Shown one piece after another: positions 7,610 to 16,143 of a DNA stretch of 37,459 bases (position 1 is its first letter; each line of letters opens with the position of its first letter). Source of the DNA: an uncultured Gemmiger sp. (GTDB lineage Bacteria > Bacillota > Clostridia > Oscillospirales > Ruminococcaceae); assembly GCA_949295035.1 (NCBI GenBank), contig CASFJO010000012.1:1-37459 (forward strand), written 5' to 3'. Made by a program: the position numbers and the translations under genes. The notes below the pieces were generated by a model. It searched no databases. It worked only from the letters and a program-made list of their open reading frames with translations, and was not told the DNA's origin.

Positions 7610-8337
7610 CGGGCGTTCCCTCCCTTCTTTTCCGCGCGGGATCCCCGCCACAGGCTGATCTTGAGGGTCAGGATCGCTGCCAGCAGGCACCAGGCAGCCA
7701 GGTTGTCACCCGGCACCACCATGCGCACCAGCACCACGACCACCAACAGGACCAGCAGAACCGTCTGGGTGGCCAGCACCGCCCGATAGGAGGCACGGCC
7801 GATTTTTTGCCGCTCCGCTTCATCGCAGCTTTCGTACCATTCCTTATTAAACTTCAAGTCCCGGATATCGCCCCTCTTTTCCGGATTGATGCGGCGAATA
7901 AAGTTCACGATGCGGCCCTGCCCCAGGATCACCATCGGCACGCTCACAACCACCAGCAAACCACTCACCAAGGGGGAATACCCACCCGGCGCCATGGCAA
8001 ACGGCATCAGGAACATCACCAGCATCTGCTGCAATTCCAGAACGTTGATCGCCGTATCGGCGGCTTCCAGGGCGGGCTCGGCCTGGTCCTCATCGCCGGC
8101 TTCCAGTGCCGCGGCCAATCGGCGGGCGTGTTTCATATACCGGGCGGCCGCCAGGCTGCACGCCAGGATCGCCAGCGCCTGAAGTGCCGGCGCGGCCAAT
8201 GCCATTCCTCCCTCCAGGGCGGCCAGGCTTTTTGTGTCCAGGCCGTTCATACCCAGCCAGACCACGCCAAACCCCAGCACACCGCCCACCAGCGCGCCGC
8301 CCAAAATATACAGGACGAATTTTACGGTTTTATTCAT
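7606..8337 (-). CDS. DUF3169-like membrane protein
   Basis: 243 residues with about six hydrophobic segments: two near the N-terminus (residues 5-30 and 45-65), a middle pair around LVMFLMPFAMAP and LVSGLLVVVSVPMVIL, and two at the C-terminus. Between them are soluble stretches including EYESCDEAER-type acidic sequence (read here as EWYESCDEAERQKIG). Length, topology and the habit of sitting directly behind a small XRE regulator fit the DUF3169 family, whose function is unknown. The ATG at 8337 has GAGGAG upstream within the XRE gene, and the genes overlap by 8 bp. At the other end it overlaps fruK by 4 bp. Family assignment is by resemblance only. Confidence 0.7.
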   Translation of the reverse strand: MNKTVKFVLYILGGALVGGVLGFGVVWLGMNGLDTKSLAALEGGMALAAPALQALAILACSLAAARYMKHARRLAAALEAGDEDQAEPALEAADTAINVLELQQMLVMFLMPFAMAPGGYSPLVSGLLVVVSVPMVILGQGRIVNFIRRINPEKRGDIRDLKFNKEWYESCDEAERQKIGRASYRAVLATQTVLLVLLVVVVLVRMVVPGDNLAAWCLLAAILTLKISLWRGSRAEKKGGNAR

Positions 8338-8545
8338 GGGTCTCCTCCCCTTCCAACGAAAAAATCTCTTCCACCGGAACACCAAATTCCCGGGCCATCC
8401 GCAGCGTCAGGGTGATCGAGGGGTTATAGTCCCCCCGTTCGATCAGGCTCACCGTCTGGCGGGAAGCCCCGATCCGCTGCCCCAGTTCCTGCTGGTTGAT
8501 CCCCAGGCGGGCCCTGTGCTCTTTCACATGGTTTGCAAGCGGCAA
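8330..8545 (-). CDS. Small XRE family transcriptional regulator
   Basis: 71 residues, almost entirely one helix-turn-helix: RLGINQQELGQRIGASRQTVSLIERGDYNPSITLTLRMA, then the usual FGVPVEEIFSLE tail. TTG at 8545 is preferred because AAGGAG lies nine bases upstream; an earlier TTG at 8551 is only three bases from it. First gene of an overlapping set with the DUF3169-like gene and fruK. It probably represses its own promoter through the palindromes at 8582-8659, as is common for XRE/DUF3169 pairs; that link is inference. Confidence 0.85.
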   Translation of the reverse strand: MPLANHVKEHRARLGINQQELGQRIGASRQTVSLIERGDYNPSITLTLRMAREFGVPVEEIFSLEGEETHE

Positions 8546-8581
8546 ATCCAACCACTCCTTTCGCGGTACGCCGGCCAGCGT

Positions 8582-8659
8582 TTGACAATTTTATTTGTCA
8601 TCTATAGTATAGCGTTGACAACTTTCCTTGTCAAGTATTTTGACAAAAAAAGTTGTCAA
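8582..8659. repeat. Three palindromic operators TTGACAA-N6-TTGTCAA
   Basis: Sites at 8582-8601 (last base differs), 8615-8634 and 8640-8659. All have seven-base arms and a six-base spacer; centres are 33 and 25 bp apart. The middle site covers the -35 and part of the spacer of the XRE promoter, the first covers its predicted start point, and the third lies just upstream. This is the layout of a cooperative autorepressor. Confidence 0.85.
8606..8634 (-). promoter_or_regulatory. Strong promoter of the XRE-DUF3169-fruK genes
   Basis: Minus strand TTGACA (8629-8634), 17-bp spacer, TATACT (8606-8611). The -35 hexamer is part of the middle palindrome. Confidence 0.85.
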
Positions 8660-8734
8660 GTTCAAACAGGGCGTGCGCAGATGTTCCGAAGCGCAGGCCG
8701 GTTTTCCGTCCGGCAGGTACGGGGCGCACAGCAA

Positions 8735-8771
8735 AAAACTCGCCGCCCGCAAAAAGCGGACGGCGAGTTTT
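8735..8771 (-). terminator. Terminator of the hprK-pfkA gene train
   Basis: Arms of 16 nt (AAAACTCGCCG... / ...CGGCGAGTTTT) with loop AAAAA and one mismatch, 41 bp past the pfkA stop. On the minus strand a T-run follows. Nothing gene-like is seen in 8660-8812. Confidence 0.85.
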
Positions 8772-8812
8772 GAATCGTCGGAAAGCGCCTGTGAGCAAGC
8801 GCCAGGCTGTTT

Positions 8813-9787
8813 TCAGATAGAAATCGTATTGGACACATCCAGCAGGAAGGTGTCGATGGTCTTGTGCATGGACAAGGCCACGTTGATGTCGAAGTCCACG
8901 ATCTTGTCGGCCGACACGGCCACCACCCGGTTGTAGATGCCGCGTTCCAGCAGCGCCACCGCATGGTAGCCCATGGTGGAGGCGGTAACACGGTCCCGCA
9001 GGGTGGGAGACCCGCCGCGCTGAACATGACCCAGCACGGTGGCACGGGAATCAATGCCGGTAGCGGCCTGAATCTCGTTGGCGATGTCCTGAGCATGGCC
9101 GACGCCCTCGGCCACGATCACGATAAAGTGCTTTTTGCCGGTCTTTTGGGTGAACTTCATCCGGTTCAGGATATCCCGCTCAAGATCGTAAGGGCGCTCA
9201 GGGATCAGGGTGGCCACCGCGCCGCAGGCAATGCCCACATTCAGGGCGATATAACCGGCGTTGCGGCCCATGACCTCCACCACGCTGCAGCGGTCATGGC
9301 TCTGGGTGGTATCCCGCAGTTTATCCACCATCTCCACCGCGGTGTTCATGGCGGTGTCATAGCCGATGGTGTACTCGCTGCAGGCGATATCGTTGTCGAT
9401 GGTGCCCGGAATCCCGATGCAGGGGATCCCCAGCGCGGCCAGATCCTTGGCGCCCCGGAAAGAACCGTCGCCGCCGATCACGACCAGGGCGTCAATGCCC
9501 AGTTCCCGGCAACGATCCGCCGCCTTCTGCTGCCCTTCCTTGGTCTTGAACTCCAGGCAACGGGCGGTATACAGGATGGTGCCGCCGCGGTGGATGATCT
9601 CGGACACACTGCGCAGATCCATCTCCCGCACCTCACCGTTGAGCAGGCCGTTGTAGCCGCGCTCGATACCGATCATACGGAACCCTTTGCTCAAGCCGGT
9701 ACGGACCACGGCGCGTACGGCAGCGTTCATGCCGGGCGCGTCGCCGCCGCTGGTCAATACACCGATCGTCTTAATTTCCTTCAACAT
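8813..9787 (-). CDS. pfkA: ATP-dependent 6-phosphofructokinase
   Basis: 324 residues, the normal length of a bacterial PfkA. It has GVLTSGGDAPGMNAAVRAVV for ATP binding at residues 8-27, GGDGSFRGA near 103 and PGTIDNDIACSEYTIGYDTA near 125 with the catalytic aspartate of TIDND. MGRNAGYIA and LGHVQRGGSP bind the fructose phosphate. The Gly at the GGDGS position is the ATP-type signature rather than the pyrophosphate type. The start is ATG 9787 behind GGGAGG; the open frame extends further upstream into dnaE but without a ribosome site. It lies 17 bp after dnaE, the conserved dnaE-pfkA order of Firmicutes, and is last in a seven-gene train. Confidence 0.96.
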   Translation of the reverse strand: MLKEIKTIGVLTSGGDAPGMNAAVRAVVRTGLSKGFRMIGIERGYNGLLNGEVREMDLRSVSEIIHRGGTILYTARCLEFKTKEGQQKAADRCRELGIDALVVIGGDGSFRGAKDLAALGIPCIGIPGTIDNDIACSEYTIGYDTAMNTAVEMVDKLRDTTQSHDRCSVVEVMGRNAGYIALNVGIACGAVATLIPERPYDLERDILNRMKFTQKTGKKHFIVIVAEGVGHAQDIANEIQAATGIDSRATVLGHVQRGGSPTLRDRVTASTMGYHAVALLERGIYNRVVAVSADKIVDFDINVALSMHKTIDTFLLDVSNTISI

Positions 9788-9804
9788 AGCTGCTGCCTCC
9801 CAAA

Positions 9805-12800
9805 TCATCTTTCTGCCGTTGTGTGTTTGGATTCCTCTCTTGCCTTTTGTGCCCGCGGAGCGGCCTGTACCGCCACGTTTCCCTGCCCAAGGATCCGCTC
9901 CAGCTCCTGACGGAGCAGCGGATGGTCCAGCGCCCACATGGTGCGGGGCGCCATAGCCAGCTGCCGGGTATCGGTAAAATACATATATACCGGTGTCCCG
10001 CCGTCAAAAATGCTGAGCAGATTCTGCACCTTGCGCATCTGCGGGCAATCACGCCCCGGCATTTTCAGGTACAGAGCCATGGGCGACTCGCTCTTGCGTG
10101 GCCGGTCCTCGCCGGAAGGCGCATAGTCCTCGATGGGCACGATCTGCTCCACGATCAGCTTGGCGGCCTCATCTTCCTTGACCGAAACGCGGCCGGTTAC
10201 CACGACCACGCTGTTGTCGGCCAAAACCGGCCGGCACTCGGCCAGCACCCGGGGAAACACCAGCAGTTCCATACTGCCGGTCAGATCCTCCACCGTGGTA
10301 AACGCCATCATCGTATTGGAGCGGGTGGTCATCATGCGGGTCTTGACAACGGCGCAGACAATCCTCACTACTTTAGAATCATAATCTTTTGCCTGCTCGC
10401 CTGTCAATTCATTTATCTTGCAGCCAGATATATTTTTGATGTTTTCCCGATAGGCGTCCAGCGGATGGCCGGACAGGTACAGTCCGCTGACCTCCTTTTC
10501 CATCTGAAGCAGTTCGCGCTTGGGATACTCGGGCGCGTCCTGCATGACATAGTCCTGCACCTCTTGCTGCCCGCCGGACAGCTGAGAAAACAGATCCAGC
10601 TGCCCTTCCAGATTGCGGCGGCGGTCCCCCTCCACGCTTTTCAGGACCCCCTCCAGGTTCTGGATCAGCGCCCGGCGAGACCAGCCAAAGCCGTCGAACG
10701 CACCGCTTTTGATCAGACACTCCACCGCCCGGCGATTGAGTTCGCTGCCCTGCATGCGTTCGCAGAAATCGTACAGGGAGCGGAACGGCTTTTCCTTGCG
10801 CTGGCGCACCACATGAGCGATCAGGTTTCGGCCCACATTCTTGACGGCGTTCAGCCCAAAGCGGATATCCGTTCCATCCACCGTAAAACCGCCCTGGCTG
10901 ATATTGATATCGGGCGGCAGCACCCGGATGCCAAGACGCTGGCACTCGCCGGAATACTCAATGACCTTGTCGGTGTTGTCCAGCACGCTGGTCATCAGGG
11001 CGGCCATAAACGGTTCGGGATAGTGGCACTTCAGGTAGGCGGTCTGGTAGGCCACATAGGCATAGGCCGCCGCGTGGGATTTGTTAAAGGCGTAGGAGGC
11101 AAAGCTGGACATATCGTCAAAGATATCGTTCGCCACCTCGGCGGGGATGCCGTTTGCCACGCATCCCTTGCACTCGTGCCCTTGCTCCGTGTTGCCGTAA
11201 ACGAAATGCTGGCGCTCCTTCTCCATGACGTCGTGCTTTTTCTTGCTCATGGCACGGCGCACCAGGTCGGCCTGCCCGTAGGAGAAGCCGGCCAGTTCCC
11301 GGCAGATCTGCATGACCTGTTCCTGGTAAACGATGCAGCCGTTGGTCACGTCCAGGATATGCGCCAGCTGCGGGGTCTTGTACCGGATCTTGTCCGGGTC
11401 ATGCCGGTTGCGCAGATAGGTGGGGATAGAATCCATCGGGCCGGGCCGGTACAGGGAGATCAGGGCGATGACATCCTCCAGATTACGGGGATGCAGCCCC
11501 ATCAGCACCTGTTTCATGCCGGTGGATTCCAGCTGAAACACGCCCTCGGTCTCGCCCCGGCCCAGCATGGCGTAGGTGGCCTCGTCTTCGTAGGAGATGG
11601 CGTCCAGCGCAAAAGACGGTTCCATCTGGCGGATCATCTCCTCCGCGTCGTGGAGCACCGTCAGGGTGCGCAGCCCAAGAAAATCCATCTTGAGCAGCCC
11701 CAGTTCCTCGATGGTGGTCATGGTGAACTGGGTCACCGGCACCCCGTCGTTGGAGGCCAGCGGCACATATTCGTCGGTAGCTTCGGGGGTGATCACCACA
11801 CCCGCCGCGTGGGTGGACGCATGGCGGGGCATTCCCTCGATCTTTTCGGCGGTGTCCACCAGTTCCCTGACCACCGGGTCGGCGTCGTACTGGGCTTTCA
11901 GTTCCGGCGAGACGGTCAGCGCACGGGACAGGGTCATCTTCAGTTCCATGGGTACCAGCTTGGCGATGGCGTCCACCCTCTGATACCCGATGTCCAGCAC
12001 CCGGCCTACGTCCCGCAGCGCGTTGCGGGCGGCCATGGTACCGAAGGTGATGATCTGGGCCACATGGTCGCTGCCGTATTTCCGGTTCACATAGTCGATG
12101 ACCTCCTGCCGGCGCTCATAGCAGAAGTCCACATCAAAATCGGGCATGCTCACCCGCTCGGGATTCAAAAAACGTTCAAACAGCAGGTTGTAACGGATGG
12201 GGTCGATGTTGGTGATGCCCACGCAATAGGCCGCCAGGCTGCCCGCGCCGGAACCGCGGCCCGGCCCCACCGGGATGCCCTGGCTCTTGGCATAGCGGAT
12301 AAAGTCGTAGACGATCAGGTAGTAGTTGGTGTAGCCCATGCGGCGGATCACGTTGATCTCGTACCGCAGACGCTCCTCCAGCGCGGCGTTGACGCCGCTG
12401 CCATAGCGGCGGGCAAGGCCCTCCCAGCACATCTTTTCAAAATATTCCTGGTTGCCCATACCGTCCGGCGCTTCATAGTAGGGCAGTTTGGTGACCCCGA
12501 ACTTAAAGTCGAACTGGCACATCTCGGCGATGCGATTTGTATTTTCGCAGGCCTCGGGCGCGATGGCGAAGAGATCGTACATCTCCTCCGTGCTTTTCAG
12601 ATAGAACTCGTCGGTCTCGAATTCCATCTTGTCCGGGTCTTTGATGGTCTTGCCGGTCTGAATGCAGATCAGGATACTCTGCATCCGGGCGTCCTCTTTG
12701 CGCAGGTAGTGCGCGTCGTTGGTGGCCACCAGCGGGATGCCGGTCTCCCGGCTCAATCGGATCAGTTGGGGCAGGATCTGCTGCTGTTCCGCCAGGCCGT

Positions 12801-13335
12801 GATCCTGGATCTCCAGATAGTAGTTGCCCGGTCCGAACAGGCTGTTGTAGGATTCGGCCACACTGCGGGCACGGTCATAATCGCCGGCGAGCAGCGCCTG
12901 GGGCACCTCGCCCGCCAGACAGGCGGACAGGGCGATCAGGCCCTCATGGTATTGCTCCAGCAGTTCCCGGTCGATGCGGGGCTTGGAGTAAAACCCCTCG
13001 ATAAAGCCGGCGGAAACCATCTTGATGAGATTTTTATACCCCTGAGCGTTTTTGCAAAGCAATACCAGGTGGTGGCTGCCGTCCACCCGGCTGACCTTGT
13101 CGAACCGGGTGCGGTTGGCCACATACACCTCGCAGCCGATAATGGGTTTGATACCCGCCTTTTTGGCCGCTTTATAGAAATCCACACAGCCATACATGAC
13201 CCCATGGTCGGTAATGGCGATGGATGTCTGCCCCAGTTCCCTGACACGGTCGAACAGCCTGTCGATCCGGCAGGCGCCGTCCAGCAGGCTGTACTCGGTA
13301 TGCACATGCAGATGGGTAAAGTGTTTTTCGCTCAT
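9805..13335 (-). CDS. dnaE: DNA polymerase III subunit alpha (DnaE)
   Basis: 1176 residues, typical for DnaE of this branch. The N-terminal PHP domain (about 1-210) starts with FTHLHVHTEYSLLDGA, and its metal-site histidines continue in ITDHGVMYG. The polymerase core includes GPGRGSGAGSLAAYC (about 355) and the catalytic aspartates in PDFDVDFCYERR (about 395). HASTHAAGVVI lies near 500. Helix-hairpin-helix and OB-fold regions follow (about 800-1100), ending in a lysine-rich tail. Firmicutes usually also have PolC; DnaE then extends primers or works with it. It overlaps the whiA stop by 4 bp (ATGA) and is followed at 17 bp by pfkA. Confidence 0.97.
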   Translation of the reverse strand: MSEKHFTHLHVHTEYSLLDGACRIDRLFDRVRELGQTSIAITDHGVMYGCVDFYKAAKKAGIKPIIGCEVYVANRTRFDKVSRVDGSHHLVLLCKNAQGYKNLIKMVSAGFIEGFYSKPRIDRELLEQYHEGLIALSACLAGEVPQALLAGDYDRARSVAESYNSLFGPGNYYLEIQDHGLAEQQQILPQLIRLSRETGIPLVATNDAHYLRKEDARMQSILICIQTGKTIKDPDKMEFETDEFYLKSTEEMYDLFAIAPEACENTNRIAEMCQFDFKFGVTKLPYYEAPDGMGNQEYFEKMCWEGLARRYGSGVNAALEERLRYEINVIRRMGYTNYYLIVYDFIRYAKSQGIPVGPGRGSGAGSLAAYCVGITNIDPIRYNLLFERFLNPERVSMPDFDVDFCYERRQEVIDYVNRKYGSDHVAQIITFGTMAARNALRDVGRVLDIGYQRVDAIAKLVPMELKMTLSRALTVSPELKAQYDADPVVRELVDTAEKIEGMPRHASTHAAGVVITPEATDEYVPLASNDGVPVTQFTMTTIEELGLLKMDFLGLRTLTVLHDAEEMIRQMEPSFALDAISYEDEATYAMLGRGETEGVFQLESTGMKQVLMGLHPRNLEDVIALISLYRPGPMDSIPTYLRNRHDPDKIRYKTPQLAHILDVTNGCIVYQEQVMQICRELAGFSYGQADLVRRAMSKKKHDVMEKERQHFVYGNTEQGHECKGCVANGIPAEVANDIFDDMSSFASYAFNKSHAAAYAYVAYQTAYLKCHYPEPFMAALMTSVLDNTDKVIEYSGECQRLGIRVLPPDINISQGGFTVDGTDIRFGLNAVKNVGRNLIAHVVRQRKEKPFRSLYDFCERMQGSELNRRAVECLIKSGAFDGFGWSRRALIQNLEGVLKSVEGDRRRNLEGQLDLFSQLSGGQQEVQDYVMQDAPEYPKRELLQMEKEVSGLYLSGHPLDAYRENIKNISGCKINELTGEQAKDYDSKVVRIVCAVVKTRMMTTRSNTMMAFTTVEDLTGSMELLVFPRVLAECRPVLADNSVVVVTGRVSVKEDEAAKLIVEQIVPIEDYAPSGEDRPRKSESPMALYLKMPGRDCPQMRKVQNLLSIFDGGTPVYMYFTDTRQLAMAPRTMWALDHPLLRQELERILGQGNVAVQAAPRAQKAREESKHTTAER

Positions 13336-14246
13336 GATTTTTGCCTTTCCTGCATCTGGGCGGCCATCTTCTCCAGCCGTTTGAGCCGATGGGACAGGCC
13401 GGACTTGCTGATGGGCGGGTCAAAGCGGGCCGCCAGCGCCGCCAGCGGCAGATCAGGATATTCCCGGCGCATGGAAGCCGCCTGGCGCAACGGTTCAGGC
13501 AAAACGTCCAGCGCGCCGCTGGTCTCCAGAAACGCAATCGCCCGCAGCGCCTGCACGTTCGCGGTGGCGACCTTGTCCATATTCGCCATATCGCAGTTGT
13601 TGATCCGATTGGTCTTGTTGCGCAACTCTTTGTACGCTTTGTGATCCATGATCTTCATAGCGCCGCCGGTGGCGCCCATAAAGGTGAGGATATCCTCGAT
13701 CGGTTCGCTGGCTTTCAGATAGACCACATTGATCCCTTTACGCCGGGTGCGGTGCGGGTGAAATTCATGTTCCGCCAGCAACGCCTCAAAGTCTTTGGCC
13801 AGATTGAGCCGCCCGGTCATAAATTCCAGGTGATATTCCTTCTGGGGGTCGGTGACGGTGCCGCAGCACAAAAACGCCGCCCCCATATAGGCGCTGGCGC
13901 ACTGCGGGCAGCGGAACAGCCGGGGATTGATCCGCAGGCTGGCCTCCTGGCCGGTATGGCCCAGCAGCTGCAGCAGGCGGGCGACCTGAGCCGGCTCCTT
14001 GACGGCAAATTCCCAGATACTGCCGCTGGGCCGGTTCTTTTCCACCAGCTCTCCCTGCACGCCGTTCATCGCGAACATCCGGCGGGCCAGCTGCGCCACC
14101 GGAAGCGACTCGGTCTGCAGCACGGTGCCGTTCTGATCGAAATAGCGGCCGAAACAGGCAAATCCATAACAGGCCGCCAAACTGCAGCAGGGCCGCGTGA
14201 TCTTGCGGGCTGCGATCTCTTGTTTTACATCCTGGGCAAAACTCAA
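13332..14246 (-). CDS. whiA: DNA-binding protein WhiA
   Basis: 304 residues. The N-terminal domain (MSFAQDVKQEIA to about 220) is the degenerate LAGLIDADG homing-endonuclease fold with cysteines in RCPQCASAYMGAAFLCCGTV. The C-terminal part (about 220-300) holds the helix-turn-helix around LPLAALAARFDPPISKSGLSHRLKRLEKMA. WhiA controls sporulation in actinobacteria and, in Firmicutes, affects division and nucleoid organisation. The start codon is TTG with AAAGGAG ten bases before. It follows rapZ with 72 bp between; that gap holds an imperfect hairpin without a T-run. The yvcK gene often found between rapZ and whiA is not there. Confidence 0.95.
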   Translation of the reverse strand: MSFAQDVKQEIAARKITRPCCSLAACYGFACFGRYFDQNGTVLQTESLPVAQLARRMFAMNGVQGELVEKNRPSGSIWEFAVKEPAQVARLLQLLGHTGQEASLRINPRLFRCPQCASAYMGAAFLCCGTVTDPQKEYHLEFMTGRLNLAKDFEALLAEHEFHPHRTRRKGINVVYLKASEPIEDILTFMGATGGAMKIMDHKAYKELRNKTNRINNCDMANMDKVATANVQALRAIAFLETSGALDVLPEPLRQAASMRREYPDLPLAALAARFDPPISKSGLSHRLKRLEKMAAQMQERQKS

Positions 14247-14318
14247 GGTGTGATATCTCCTTTTGCGCAGCGCCGCCCGATCCCTGCTGAAGGCATCGCG
14301 CGGCGTTTTTTGATATTC

Positions 14319-15182
14319 TCAATTCAGGCGGTTGGCGTCCCGATGCTGTACCGCCGGGGCATAGCCCAGCGTTTCGCAATAATCGGCCAGCAGCCGTGCA
14401 AAGGTGATGGACCGATGCTTGCCGCCGGTGCAGCCAATGGCAATGGTCAGCTGGCTCTTTCCCTCTTTCACATAGAGCGGCAGCGTAAGCGCCAGCAGCT
14501 CCTCCAGCTTGGCAAGCAGTTTTTGAGACGCTTCACTGGCCATCACATAGTCCACGACCTCCTGGTCCAGGCCGGTTTTTTCTTTCAATGCCGGCACATA
14601 GTAGGGATTGGGCAGACAGCGCACATCCCACACGATATCGGCCTCTTTGGGCGGGCCGTATTTGAAACCGAAGGACAACACGGTGAGGGCCATGGACTGC
14701 CGCCGGTTTTCCAGAAACAAGCCGCAGATCCGCTGCTTGTTCTGCGCGGGCGAGAGCAGAGAAGTGTCCAGGATATAGTCGGCCCGTTCATACAGCGGCC
14801 GTAAAATCTGCCGCTCCCGGGACAGCGCTTCGGTGGTGGACAGGCCGTCGGTGATACTGATGGGGTGACGGCGGCGCGTTTCCTTATAGCGGCGCTGAAG
14901 CACCTCGTCCGAGGCGTCCAGAAACAGCACCTGAAAGGCCGCCTGCTGGCGGTCCAGTTCGCTCAAAGCCTGCGCCAATTCCCGGCTGGACCGGGCGCTG
15001 CGGCTGTCCAGCCCCACCGCCACCTTTTGCAGCATCGTTTCGCTCTGCTTGGCAAAGTCCATCAAACGGGGCAGCAGCCCGGCGGGGATATTGTCGATAC
15101 AGAAATACCCGATATCCTCCAGCGCGTGCATCGCCACCGATTTACCCGCACCGGAAAGCCCGGTCACGATCAGCAATTCCAC
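14319..15182 (-). CDS. rapZ: RapZ/YvcJ-type nucleotide-binding protein (RNase adapter family)
   Basis: 287 residues. Walker A motif GLSGAGKS at residues 8-15, then DIGYFCIDNIPAGLLP. The C-terminal domain carries SFGFKYGPPKEADIVWDVRCLPNPYY and the phosphosugar-binding IAIGCTGGKHRSI motif. In enterobacteria RapZ senses glucosamine 6-phosphate and directs RNase E; in Firmicutes the homologue is YvcJ, linked to cell-wall metabolism. Its place between murB and whiA fits that role. GTG start with GGAGG nine bases upstream. Confidence 0.94.
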   Translation of the reverse strand: MELLIVTGLSGAGKSVAMHALEDIGYFCIDNIPAGLLPRLMDFAKQSETMLQKVAVGLDSRSARSSRELAQALSELDRQQAAFQVLFLDASDEVLQRRYKETRRRHPISITDGLSTTEALSRERQILRPLYERADYILDTSLLSPAQNKQRICGLFLENRRQSMALTVLSFGFKYGPPKEADIVWDVRCLPNPYYVPALKEKTGLDQEVVDYVMASEASQKLLAKLEELLALTLPLYVKEGKSQLTIAIGCTGGKHRSITFARLLADYCETLGYAPAVQHRDANRLN

Positions 15183-15215
15183 TTCCTGTTTCCTCCCTGC
15201 GCCGGCCGCGGTGGC

Positions 15216-16133
15216 TCAGCGCACTACACGGATCTCTTTTTCCAGCACAAAGCCGGTTTTTTCCTTTACGATGCGGCACACCTCGTCGGTGAGCCGCAAC
15301 ACGTCCCGGCAGGTAGCCTGGCCGAGATTCACCACAAAGCCACAGTGCTTTTCGCTGACGGCCGCGTCGCCCACCCGGAATCCCCGCAGGCCGCACTGAT
15401 CGATCAGCGCGCCGGCATAGGCCCCCACCGGCCGTTTGAAGGTACTGCCCGCGCTGGGAAGTTCCAGCGGCTGTTTGGCTTTGCGGCGGGCCATATACTC
15501 CTCCATGGCGGCGCCGATCGCGGCCGAATCGCCGGCATGCAGGGCAAACCGCGCGCTGAGCACACACCAGGGCCGGCGCTCAAACACGCTGGTCCGATAG
15601 CCCAGTGCCAGTTCCGATGCGGGCAGTTCCCGCACCCGCCCCGTCTCGTCCAGAAACCGTGCCGATGCCAGCACATCCCGCATCTCGCCGCCGTAGGCGC
15701 CCGCGTTCATATACACCGCGCCGCCCACCGTACCGGGGATGCCGTAGGCAAACTCCATACCGGCCAGGCCCGCGTCACGGGCGGCGGCGCAGACACGGGT
15801 CAGCAGCACGCCCGCGCCCGCCACAAGAGAATCCCCCTCCCGGGCCATGCCGTTCAGCGCGCGGGCGGTGCGCACCACCACACCGTCAAAACCTTCGTCG
15901 GCAAACAGCACATTGGAGCCGTTTCCCAGCAGGTAACAGCGCACCCCCAGACGGCGGATCTCCCCCAGAAGCGCGATCAGCTGGCTCTCGCTTTCCGGTT
16001 CACACAAAAGCCCGGCCGGACCGCCTATGCGGAAGGTGGTGCACGCGGACAGCGGCGCGTGCGGCCGGGCGGGGATCCCCCGCTCCCCGGCAAACCGCTC
16101 CAGCGCGGTAAGAGACTGCTCTGATTCGGTCAC
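15216..16133 (-). CDS. murB: UDP-N-acetylmuramate dehydrogenase
   Basis: 305 residues. FAD-binding PCMH-type domain with TTFRIGGPAGLLC (about 30-42), LGNGSNVLFADEGFDGVVV and GIPGTVGGAVYMNAGAYGGEM. The C-terminal substrate domain contains SAGSTFKRP, whose serine protonates the enolpyruvyl intermediate, and the GF-V-NLG segment. The layout is the shorter type II MurB. It reduces UDP-GlcNAc-enolpyruvate to UDP-MurNAc in peptidoglycan synthesis. GTG start with GTGAGG upstream, ten bases after the ROK kinase stop. Confidence 0.95.
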   Translation of the reverse strand: MTESEQSLTALERFAGERGIPARPHAPLSACTTFRIGGPAGLLCEPESESQLIALLGEIRRLGVRCYLLGNGSNVLFADEGFDGVVVRTARALNGMAREGDSLVAGAGVLLTRVCAAARDAGLAGMEFAYGIPGTVGGAVYMNAGAYGGEMRDVLASARFLDETGRVRELPASELALGYRTSVFERRPWCVLSARFALHAGDSAAIGAAMEEYMARRKAKQPLELPSAGSTFKRPVGAYAGALIDQCGLRGFRVGDAAVSEKHCGFVVNLGQATCRDVLRLTDEVCRIVKEKTGFVLEKEIRVVR

Positions 16134-16143
16134 AAAAGGGGCC

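Noticed and set aside
7606-8545. XRE/DUF3169 pair considered as a toxin-antitoxin system
   Set aside because: The membrane protein is far larger than known membrane toxins and overlaps a metabolic gene; nothing in it suggests toxicity.
8582-8610. Plus-strand promoter TTGACA with TAGTAT
   Set aside because: It would only transcribe into the pfkA terminator region, where no gene is seen; the -35 is part of the operator repeat.
9823-13644. Very long open frame on the plus strand opposite dnaE
   Set aside because: It is antisense to a complete DnaE with all motifs. Such frames arise from GC-rich codon bias; it is His/Gln/Gly-rich without family features.
14247-14318. Hairpin between rapZ and whiA considered as a terminator
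   Set aside because: The arms pair imperfectly and no T-run follows before the whiA ribosome site.
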